Origin: JANQPX01 sp039197065
GTDB lineage: Bacteria > Pseudomonadota > Alphaproteobacteria > Geminicoccales > Geminicoccaceae
Length of the DNA stretch: 64,000 bases
Assembly (NCBI GenBank): GCA_039197065.1
Contig: JBCCUL010000002.1
Span: 124,001-188,000, forward strand
Direction: 5' to 3'
This document shows, in pieces, positions 43,811 to 51,343 of the stretch. The translations under genes and the position numbers were made by a program. Below the pieces are notes generated by a model, which saw only the letters and a program-made list of their open reading frames with translations, searched no databases and was not told the DNA's origin. Position 1 is the stretch's first letter, and every line of letters starts with the position of its first letter.

Positions 43811-44086
43811 GGAAGCTCTGGCTGTTATCGACAGGCCATCGAGCGACGTCATTATTCGCTTAATGCCTTCCGATCTTTAGGCCTTTGTTAACATCTTCAA
43901 GTCATCTTGTTTCGCGGTCCATGCGATCCTGGGAATCCGCCCGCCCGATGGGTGTGTTGGGGTGAGGCTCGGACTCCCAGGATCGCATGGACCAGCGAGA
44001 CACGGAGGATGATAGTCAGGTCGGGTTAAAGAAGGATGAACGCGGCAGGGCGTCCATGAGCATAGGGCAGAGCTCTGTGCGGCTGG
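43811..44086 (+). repeat. ~280-bp repeat element, copy 3
   Basis: Distant third copy, about 28 kb from the tandem pair and in the same orientation. Hairpin arms are 43916-43939 and 43970-43993, 24 bases with one mismatch. The loop and 3' part have diverged more than between copies 1 and 2. It fills most of the gap between lolA and the Calx-beta gene, with both of which it could share a transcript end. Confidence 0.82.
43877..43892 (+). promoter_or_regulatory. CtrA-like binding box in repeat copy 3
   Basis: TTAG-GCCTTTG-TTAAC matches the CtrA full site at all but one half-site base. It begins 39 bases before the left hairpin arm (43916), exactly as in copies 1 and 2. Confidence 0.5.
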
Positions 44087-44095
44087 TATTCGACG

Positions 44096-45064
44096 TCAGC
44101 CGTCGTCATCGGCAATGCTCGCCGTGACCTTGCGCTCCTCGACGAGAACATTGGCCGGGTCGCCGGTGACGAAGAAGGTGAATGTTTCGGTATCTTCAGG
44201 CGTTTCGTCGTCGATGACGGAGGTCGCGACCACGGCTTCGGTCTGCCCCGGCTCGAAAACGATGACGCCCTGACGATGGGTGTAATCGGCGGGTGCTGAT
44301 GCTGAACCATCGATCATCGTGTAGATGATCAGGATGGAACGCGATGCCGGTTCGGAAAGCTTGAGCCTGAAATAGATCAGCTTGCCGCTTTCGCTGATCT
44401 CTTCGGTTTCGACCGTCAGCCGGGCCTTTGATGTGTCAGCGGCGTCGGGCGGAGAGACGGCAGGAGCTTCGAGTTTCGCCAGTTCGACATCGGCCGTCTC
44501 GGCATTTCTCTCCCCATCGCCCGCATCAGCCGTATCCTGCCGGATCGGCAGGCTGTTCCCGGTACTGATGCCATTGTCGAGACGGATCAGCGGGCCGCCT
44601 TTGTCCGGCTGATCACGTGTCGCCACAGCAGCAACGTCCTGTTCCGCGGCCGGATCAGCTTCAGCGAGCCAGCCAATGCCGCCGTCGGTCATGGTTTGGA
44701 GTTTGCCGACAAGGAATTCGCCGCTCGGCGCCTTGATCTTGACGCCATCGATCTCGGACATCGTCAAAGGCAGGAGGCCTGCGCTCGGACGGCGTACCAA
44801 GAGGGTGTCGCCGTCGATGCGGACAATCCTGCCAACAATGGTCTTGCCGCTGGTCAGAATCAATCGGGTTGTTTTGGAGCCGCTGATCTCAAGAATGTCT
44901 GTCAGCGGTTGGATGACTGGGTCCGTGGCTTCGGCATGTGATACCGACGCCGCTCCTGCAAACAGCATCATGGCGAGCGCAGGCAGGGCTGCGGACCTTA
45001 GACCGTTCCCACTGACGGCCCGTGGCTTCGCCGACATTCTTGTCCCACGTAGTGGTCGCACCAC
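44096..45064 (-). CDS. Exported Calx-beta domain protein
   Basis: A 322-residue protein with a signal peptide ending near 'ASVSHAEA'. The N-terminal part has two short SH3-like beta segments ('LILTSGKTIVGRIVRIDGDT', 'GVKIKAPSGEFLVGKLQ'). A disordered middle is followed by a C-terminal Calx-beta domain ('DYTHRQGVIVFEPGQTEAVV', 'DDETPEDTETFTFFV'), a calcium-binding or adhesive fold. The GTG at 45064 overlaps the upstream stop by one base (TAGTG); an ATG at 45037 is an alternative. It is paired with the LysM gene. Role unknown. Confidence 0.75.
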   Translation of the reverse strand: MVRPLRGTRMSAKPRAVSGNGLRSAALPALAMMLFAGAASVSHAEATDPVIQPLTDILEISGSKTTRLILTSGKTIVGRIVRIDGDTLLVRRPSAGLLPLTMSEIDGVKIKAPSGEFLVGKLQTMTDGGIGWLAEADPAAEQDVAAVATRDQPDKGGPLIRLDNGISTGNSLPIRQDTADAGDGERNAETADVELAKLEAPAVSPPDAADTSKARLTVETEEISESGKLIYFRLKLSEPASRSILIIYTMIDGSASAPADYTHRQGVIVFEPGQTEAVVATSVIDDETPEDTETFTFFVTGDPANVLVEERKVTASIADDDG

Positions 45065-46122
45065 TAACTGCTCTGGCCGTGGAAAATGGCAAGGTGGCGC
45101 CCGACGATCTCGTCATAGCGACCGCTCTTGCGTAGAGCGCTCAGGCCCTGATCGAATTGCCTGAGCAAGGCAATCGCACGCGGATGGTCCCGATGGATGA
45201 TCAATCTGAGACCGATCGTATCGGTCAGCTGCTCCGAGGCGGTCACGAGGTCGCCGTAGTCCAGCTCCTTGATCGCACTTTGCCCGGTGAACTCATTGAG
45301 CGCCACGAAGTCGATCTCACCATCCACCAGCTTGTTGAAGCAGTCGGCGACGGTCTGCGGCCGATCCAGCTCGATGGTGTCGCCTGGGATCAGACCGCGA
45401 TTGGTAAGATCGAAGGTGAAATAGCCGGCGGGGCGGCAAAGGCGCATGCCATGCAGAGCCTCGTCATTGGCGAGGATCCGCGTGTCGTCGCTGCGTTTGA
45501 AGAGAACGATGAGCATGTCGAACAGCGGCTCGGAGAAGTAGAAGCTGCAGCGCTTTCGGTCTTCTTCCGAGAGGTCTCCAGGGCGGTCACAGTCCGGTTT
45601 GAACCAGGGAAAACCCATATCGTATTTGTGCCGCTCCAGAAGCGGATCAATATGCGCCGCCCAGTCGTTGATCCAATCGATCGAATAGTCAGGCGATCCT
45701 TCCGTCATGCCAAGCGCGGCGTTGACGACTTCCGTCAGCATGCCGCCGTTTTCCCAGGTCTGATCGGTGAAGGGCGGGTAGTCGGTGCCGGTGACCACCT
45801 CGATCGTTGTCGACGTCCTGACCCCACGGTCATTCTGCATCGGCGCTGTGGCAACGCTTCCTCCAGACTGTGGGCAAGGCGGCAGATTGAGCGAGATGCC
45901 GATGCTGATCAGGCTTGGATCATTGCCGATGACGGCGGCGTTGCCGCCATAGCCGTAGATATAAGGCCAGAGACTGGGGGTCTGATAGGCCGCCCTTGCA
46001 ATCTTGGCCAAGGTGTCGCCACCCACGACCGTATAGGCTTCGCCACATTTCGGTGCCGCTTGGACCGAGGTGCCGATCGCCCCTAAAGAGCAAAAGAGGG
46101 CGGCGACAAAGAGGCGCTTCAT
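45064..46122 (-). CDS. LysM domain fused to family-3 solute-binding protein
   Basis: A 352-residue exported protein. The signal peptide runs to about residue 22. A LysM module follows ('YTVVGGDTLAKIARAAYQTP', 'ISIGISLNLPPC') at ~28-82. The rest is a bacterial extracellular solute-binding family 3 domain ('TGTDYPPFTDQTWENGGMLT', 'EIDFVALNEFTGQSAIK'). LysM would hold the binding domain on peptidoglycan. No ABC permease is adjacent, and its downstream partner is the Calx-beta gene. Ligand unknown; sensing rather than uptake is possible. Confidence 0.82.
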   Translation of the reverse strand: MKRLFVAALFCSLGAIGTSVQAAPKCGEAYTVVGGDTLAKIARAAYQTPSLWPYIYGYGGNAAVIGNDPSLISIGISLNLPPCPQSGGSVATAPMQNDRGVRTSTTIEVVTGTDYPPFTDQTWENGGMLTEVVNAALGMTEGSPDYSIDWINDWAAHIDPLLERHKYDMGFPWFKPDCDRPGDLSEEDRKRCSFYFSEPLFDMLIVLFKRSDDTRILANDEALHGMRLCRPAGYFTFDLTNRGLIPGDTIELDRPQTVADCFNKLVDGEIDFVALNEFTGQSAIKELDYGDLVTASEQLTDTIGLRLIIHRDHPRAIALLRQFDQGLSALRKSGRYDEIVGRHLAIFHGQSS

Positions 46123-46282
46123 GGCTTTTTTCCGTTCGTAATGTCGTCCCTGATCAACCGATTAGTTGCTGGCTTGTCCGTGGTCAATCGTGACTGGCGG
46201 AAAAAGACGTATCAGAAGGTGCAATATCTAACAGGTTGTGATCTTTCTGCTTTTGTTGGGCGGGGTGTTGTCGCTTGAGTAT

Positions 46283-46717
46283 CTATTCGGTTCGAACAAC
46301 GCCCATTTTTAGTAGAATGCAGCCATAGAGACGCGTCTCGCCGGTCTGCACCACCGCGAAGGCCTCTCGCGCCCTTCGGTAGAATTCGAACCGTTCGATC
46401 TTGGCGATCTGCATCCTGCCGTCTTCGGCTTTGTCGATGACCTGTTGAAACTCCTCGCAAACCTCCGGCACGGCGTCAGGGTCGCCCACCACCTCGATGC
46501 GGCCGCAGGGCTCGTCGACGAAGTCATCGAGCGGCATGACCGACAGCACCGCCTCCAGCACCCGGGGCGCGCTGATGCCGGGGATGCGCACCACGCGTTT
46601 TCCCATGGTCGTGGTGGGAAAGTTGGTGTCGGCAATGACCAGATCATCGCCATGACCCATGGCGCTCAGCACACCGAGCAGGTCGGTATTCAAGAGCGGA
46701 TCCAGGCCTTTCAGCAT
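46283..46717 (-). CDS. fucU: L-fucose mutarotase / RbsD-FucU family
   Basis: A 144-residue RbsD/FucU protein, which interconverts sugar anomers. 'LLNTDLLGVLSAMGHGDDLV' near the start contains the catalytic His region, then 'IADTNFP' and the C-terminal 'VVQTGETRLYGCILLKMGVV' with the conserved Tyr-Gly. The ATG at 46717 follows AGGGAGA. A much longer open frame continues upstream but is antisense to the kinase gene and not coding. It is divergent from two FGGY kinases, suggesting one sugar pathway. Confidence 0.92.
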   Translation of the reverse strand: MLKGLDPLLNTDLLGVLSAMGHGDDLVIADTNFPTTTMGKRVVRIPGISAPRVLEAVLSVMPLDDFVDEPCGRIEVVGDPDAVPEVCEEFQQVIDKAEDGRMQIAKIERFEFYRRAREAFAVVQTGETRLYGCILLKMGVVRTE

Positions 46718-46918
46718 GTCGACGTCTCCCTTTGGCGTTGTTCGTTTCTTTCGAGAGCAGTCTAGAGGACTTTTTCGCCGAGGCGAAAGCCCGTGACCTC
46801 CTTCCATGTTCCCGATTGATGTCGGATAGTTTTCGATTGTCGCACCGCCGCTGCGGCAGGCAATATGGTGCGTGATTCTTTGTGAAAAGATCCGAAACGG
46901 ACATGGGGAGGGGCCGGC

Positions 46919-48502
46919 ATGACGGACAAGGTGGTGATGGGCGTCGATGTCGGCACCGGCAGTGCGCGGGCAGGGCTGTTCGACGCCACGGGCCGCCTTC
47001 TCGGGCGCGCCGAGCACCCGATCCTGATGCAGCGCCCCGAAGCCGACCACGCCGAGCATGACAGCGAAGACATCTGGCAGGCGGTCACAGCCGCCGCGAA
47101 AGCAGCGCGCGATGAAGCCGGCATTGCCGCCGAAAGCGTGGTCGGGATCAGTTTCGATGCCACCTGTTCGCTCGTTGCGCTCGATCGTGACGACCGGCCG
47201 GTCAGCGTGTCGACGACGGGCGAAGATCGCTGGAACACCATCGTCTGGATGGATCATCGGGCGATCGCCGAGGCGGAGGAATGCACGGCATCCGGTCATC
47301 GTGTCTTGAATTCCGTCGGCGGCGTGATGTCGCCGGAGATGGAAATCCCCAAACTGATGTGGCTGAAGCGGCATCTGCCGGGGCAGTGGCCGCGCTACGA
47401 GCGGCTGCTCGATCTTGCCGACTTTCTGACCTTTCGGGCATCCGGGGCGAACAGCCGATCCTGCTGCACGGTCACCTGCAAATGGACCTATCTCGCTCAT
47501 GAGGAGGTCGGCTGGCAGGCGGACTTTTTGGACGCGATGGGGCTTGGCGATCTCACCGAGCGGGCGGCTTTGCCGGCGCAGGCTGTTGCGATCGGCACGC
47601 CGCTCGGCAAGCTCACGGACCAAGCCGCCGCCGATCTCGGACTGACGACGGCGTGCGAGGTGGGAGCCGGTCTGATCGATGCGCATGCAGGTGCGCTTGC
47701 AGCACTCGGGCCGCATCTTGCGGAAGGGGCCAGTCTCGACTGTCATCTCGGACTGATCGCCGGCACGTCGACCTGTCACATGGCGCTTTCCGATCAGCCT
47801 CGTGAAGTGTCCGGCGTTTGGGGACCGTATTTCGGGGCGGTGGCGCCGGATCTCTGGCTGAATGAAGGCGGGCAGTCCGCGACCGGGGCGCTGCTCGATC
47901 ACATCCTGGATTGGCATGCCGAGGGGTCGGCCGCCGACCGCGGGCACGAAGCCGTGCTCGCCAGAATCGAAAAACTTCGCGCCGAGGAGGGCGATGCCTT
48001 TGCCGAGCGTCTGCATGTTCTCCCCGATTTTCACGGCAACCGCTCGCCGCTTGCCGATCCCCACGCGGTCGGCGTGATTTCCGGGCTGACGCTGGAAAGC
48101 TCCTTCGATAGCCTGGCGCGCCTCTATTACCGAACGGCCGTCGGCATCGCGCTCGGCACGCGGCATATCTTGGATGCGCTGAACGAGAAGGGCTACGGGA
48201 TCGATCATCTCCATGTGGCAGGCGGACATACCAAGAACCCGCTCCTAATGGAGCTTTATGCGGATACGACCGGCTGCAAGGTCGTGACGCCGGCGGAAGA
48301 GGATGTGGTTCTGCAAGGCACCGCTGTTGTGGCGGCATGCGCCGCCGGGCTCTATCCCGACCTTGGGGCAGCAGCCGCTGCTATGGCGACGTCAGGCAAG
48401 ACGATCGAACCCAACGACGGCCGGCGTTCCGGCCATGATCGAGCGTATCGCATCTTCCTCGCCATGCATGACCAACGCGGTGCGTTGGATCGCTTGACTT
48501 GA
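46919..48502 (+). CDS. FGGY-family carbohydrate kinase, D-ribulokinase-like
   Basis: A 527-residue FGGY kinase. 'GVDVGTGSARAGLFDATG' is the N-terminal phosphate motif, 'ISFDATCSLVALD' and 'NTIVWMDHRA' shape the sugar site, and 'HVAGGHTKNPLLMELYADTT' with 'VLQGTAVVAACAAGLYPDL' is the C-terminal adenosine part. This pattern is that of the D-ribulokinase/YDR109c group, longer than xylulokinases. It shares a short intergenic region with fucU and is followed 24 bases later by a second kinase. Confidence 0.88.
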   Translation: MTDKVVMGVDVGTGSARAGLFDATGRLLGRAEHPILMQRPEADHAEHDSEDIWQAVTAAAKAARDEAGIAAESVVGISFDATCSLVALDRDDRPVSVSTTGEDRWNTIVWMDHRAIAEAEECTASGHRVLNSVGGVMSPEMEIPKLMWLKRHLPGQWPRYERLLDLADFLTFRASGANSRSCCTVTCKWTYLAHEEVGWQADFLDAMGLGDLTERAALPAQAVAIGTPLGKLTDQAAADLGLTTACEVGAGLIDAHAGALAALGPHLAEGASLDCHLGLIAGTSTCHMALSDQPREVSGVWGPYFGAVAPDLWLNEGGQSATGALLDHILDWHAEGSAADRGHEAVLARIEKLRAEEGDAFAERLHVLPDFHGNRSPLADPHAVGVISGLTLESSFDSLARLYYRTAVGIALGTRHILDALNEKGYGIDHLHVAGGHTKNPLLMELYADTTGCKVVTPAEEDVVLQGTAVVAACAAGLYPDLGAAAAAMATSGKTIEPNDGRRSGHDRAYRIFLAMHDQRGALDRLT

Positions 48503-48526
48503 CGGGGCGCGGGATGGGGGTGCGGT

Positions 48527-49912
48527 GTGGCGCGTGCTAAGCCTTCGGTGGTTGTCGTCTTCGATGTGGGCAAGACGCATGTGAAGCTGCTGGCGATCGA
48601 GCCGGGCGGCGGGCGCGTGATCGAGGCGCTGCAGACCGGCAACCGACCGATCGGCGGGCCGCCTTATCTGCATGTCGATGTGGAGGCGATCTTCGCGTTC
48701 CTGATCGAGGCGCTCACCGAGTTCGCGGCGCGCTTCGAGATCGAGGCGATCGTGCCTTCCGCCTACGGATCGACCGCAGCCTTGATCGACGATGACGGTC
48801 TCGTCCTGCCGATGATGGACTATGAGGCGGATCCGCCTGACGAGATCAAGCAGGCTTATGCCGAGCTGGCACCGGCCTTCGGGGAGGTCTGCTGCCCGAT
48901 CAATCCCGGCGGGCTGACGCTTGGCCGCCAGCTTTTCTGGCAATCTCGACAGTTTCCTGATCAATTCGCGCGAGCCCGTCGGCTCCTGCCGGCGGCGCAA
49001 TATTGGGCCTGGCGTCTTTCCGGCGTGGTCTCAGCCGAAGTGACATCGCTCGGCGCGCAGACGCAGCTATGGAACCCCAGGACCAACCAACCCTCGAGCC
49101 TGGCGCAGAGTGAGGGCTGGTCGGAAAAGCTGCCGCCGCTCAAGAAGGCCTGGGAAACGCTGGGCACACTCAAGCAGTCGCTTGCCCCAAGTCAACGCTC
49201 CGGCACGTTGCCGGTGCTGGTGGGTATTCATGATAGCAATGCCAATTATACGCGTTATCTCGCGGCGGGGTTTGAGCGCTTCACGCTGATCTCGAGCGGC
49301 ACCTGGCTGATCACGTTCAGCTCGGACCTGCCGCTCGATCATCTCGATCCCGATCGCGACATGGTGTCCAACACCGATCTCGAGGGGCGACCGGTCGCCT
49401 GCACCCGGTTCATGGGTGGGCGCGAATTTTTCGAGCTTGCGGAGGAGGATGGTCTGCGCGCGGAACCCACCATCGATGATGCGGCGAAGCTGGTCGCGCG
49501 CGGGACGATGGCGCTTCCATCCTTCACCGATAGCGGCGGGCCGTTTCCTGGAACCGGAAGGAAAGGCCGGATCGTCGGGCCGCCGCCGGAAGGGCCGGCG
49601 GAACGTGCAGCGCTCGCCAGCCTTTATGTGGCGCTGATGACCGCCGTTGATCTCGATCTTCTGCATTCGGATGGTGATGTGATCGTCGATGGCAGCTTTG
49701 CTGACAATCGTCTCTTCACGGAAATTCTGGCAGCACGTCGTCCCAGGCAGCGGATCTTGATGTCGAAAGCCAAGGACGGTACGGCGCTCGGCGCCGCGTT
49801 GCTTTGGGGCTGGCCAAGGACCGTCGGCCTCGATCTGGACCCTGCAGGCATGGCCGACATTGACGGGCTGACGGCCTACGCCGATGTCTGGCGATCAGCA
49901 ATATCGGGCTGA
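48527..49912 (+). CDS. FGGY-family carbohydrate kinase, fuculokinase/rhamnulokinase-like
   Basis: A 461-residue second FGGY kinase starting at a GTG preceded by GGGGG. 'VFDVGKTHVKLLAIEPGG' is the N-terminal motif, 'LISSGTWLITFSSD' the central turn, and 'DGSFADNRLFTEILAARRP' replaces the usual 'FGGxxxN' loop. The sequence resembles the fuculokinase/rhamnulokinase branch rather than xylulokinase. With fucU and the ribulokinase-like gene it suggests catabolism of a deoxy- or branched sugar. Substrate not predictable. Confidence 0.85.
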   Translation: MARAKPSVVVVFDVGKTHVKLLAIEPGGGRVIEALQTGNRPIGGPPYLHVDVEAIFAFLIEALTEFAARFEIEAIVPSAYGSTAALIDDDGLVLPMMDYEADPPDEIKQAYAELAPAFGEVCCPINPGGLTLGRQLFWQSRQFPDQFARARRLLPAAQYWAWRLSGVVSAEVTSLGAQTQLWNPRTNQPSSLAQSEGWSEKLPPLKKAWETLGTLKQSLAPSQRSGTLPVLVGIHDSNANYTRYLAAGFERFTLISSGTWLITFSSDLPLDHLDPDRDMVSNTDLEGRPVACTRFMGGREFFELAEEDGLRAEPTIDDAAKLVARGTMALPSFTDSGGPFPGTGRKGRIVGPPPEGPAERAALASLYVALMTAVDLDLLHSDGDVIVDGSFADNRLFTEILAARRPRQRILMSKAKDGTALGAALLWGWPRTVGLDLDPAGMADIDGLTAYADVWRSAISG

Positions 49913-49926
49913 GCTGGGCAGGAGGC

Positions 49927-51225
49927 TCAGCCCAGAAGGGCCACAGTGCCGAGCACGGCCGCCGGAAGATACTGCTTGCAGTGATCTTGGCTAAGGTCGA
50001 TCGAGACGGAACTCTGGTAATCCAGGTGAATTTGCTTGGCGATCAGAACATTACAGGAATTGACGGGCGTGATCGCATTCGAGCTGTTCGATTTCAGCGT
50101 GCCTTCCGGCAGATAGATCGTGCCGTGCAGCGTATTGGGTGCGCCGCTGTCCCAGATGTGGTTGCCGCCGAAATTGCGGTCCTGATAGACCAGGATGCCG
50201 GCCAGATCGCCGTCGGCGGGCGCGGTCAGTGCAAGTTCGCTATTGTCGGAAAAGTTAACGAGCGCCGTATCACCGGTAAGAAAGAAGGTCACTTCATCGC
50301 CTGTCATCTTGGCGGTGTCGGCTATCGACAAAGGGCCATCCTTAATCACATAGACACCTGCCGCCAGGTCGACGTCGGATGATCCGCTGATGGCGAGGCC
50401 GCCGCAATAGACGCCAGGGTGGAGCGTGCCATTATATTCGGACAGGGCTGTGTCGTTGAAGTCGCAACCCCCGATCCCAGGCGCCTCAAGAGCTGCCAGC
50501 GGGTCGGGCTGGGGCGGGCAGCCGTTGGTCGGTTCCGGCGAGACGTTGTGCCCGAAGAAGCTCAGATAGCTCCCGCCCGTGATACAGAGACCACCTGCAA
50601 GAAGTTCGCTCCCTGCCCATGCCGAAAAGGCCCATTTATGCGCGGAATTGACTTGGACGGTGCAGTTCGGCGCCTCAATTTTGGAGTCCCAGTTCAGGTG
50701 AAGCCCGAAAGCCTCTTCTTGCTCCAAGGAGAGAATGCACATTGCAGAGCGTTTGCCGGCAACAGCGCTTGCCGTTATTTCAAGACTGTCGCTGCCGAGG
50801 AGGCCGGCGAAGAGGGTGGACAGGGTATTGCCTTTTGCTGCGGAGAGGCTGGGCGTGACACGGACGGCGCTCGGGCCTTGCTCGGTCAACTCGATTTCTC
50901 GCGTGTCCGGATCCCATTGGCCGAATTCAATGCCGTCGGTGCTGATGACGTTGGCGTAGTCGGGCATATTGCGCATGGCATATCGATGGGCTGCTTCGCG
51001 TGCGGCATCGACATCGGGGAGGTTGATCGCAGCGGCGAGAGCGGCGGCGTCGGCGGTCAGCTGCAACTGCTGGCGCATGGCCTGGGCTCGGGCAAGGTCG
51101 ACGGCGAGCGCTGCGCCGGTCACGGCAACGATGACGACGAGCGCCATGATCGGCAGGACGGCGCCCCTGTCATCCCGCAGGAAATACGACCAGCGTGGGT
51201 AAGCTATCGATCCGATCATCGTCAA
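49927..51225 (-). CDS. TadG-like pseudopilin/assembly protein
   Basis: A 432-residue protein with an N-terminal 'DDRGAVLPIMALVVIVAVTG' helix and 'DLARAQAMRQQLQLTADAAA', the TadE/TadG-type signature of Flp-pilus assembly proteins (also DUF2134). The large C-terminal part ('ISGSSDVDLAAGVYVIKDGP', 'HGTIYLPEGTLKSNSSNAIT') is a beta-rich region seen in TadG relatives. No other tad genes are in the window. It is convergent with the second FGGY kinase. Confidence 0.8.
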   Translation of the reverse strand: MTMIGSIAYPRWSYFLRDDRGAVLPIMALVVIVAVTGAALAVDLARAQAMRQQLQLTADAAALAAAINLPDVDAAREAAHRYAMRNMPDYANVISTDGIEFGQWDPDTREIELTEQGPSAVRVTPSLSAAKGNTLSTLFAGLLGSDSLEITASAVAGKRSAMCILSLEQEEAFGLHLNWDSKIEAPNCTVQVNSAHKWAFSAWAGSELLAGGLCITGGSYLSFFGHNVSPEPTNGCPPQPDPLAALEAPGIGGCDFNDTALSEYNGTLHPGVYCGGLAISGSSDVDLAAGVYVIKDGPLSIADTAKMTGDEVTFFLTGDTALVNFSDNSELALTAPADGDLAGILVYQDRNFGGNHIWDSGAPNTLHGTIYLPEGTLKSNSSNAITPVNSCNVLIAKQIHLDYQSSVSIDLSQDHCKQYLPAAVLGTVALLG

Positions 51226-51343
51226 CCTTCTTCAGTTCGTTGCTGATGGAGGATTTTCATCAGTTTCGAATTGTATTTTAGGCAAACTGTCTAAAGAGAC
51301 TGTTAACATCTGATAAAAAAACCTGGACCTTTGCTCGCTCAAC

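Noticed and set aside
46718..48229. Long N-terminal extension of the fucU frame
   Set aside because: It lies antisense to the FGGY kinase gene. The fucU start at 46717 has its own AGGGAGA site and matches family length.
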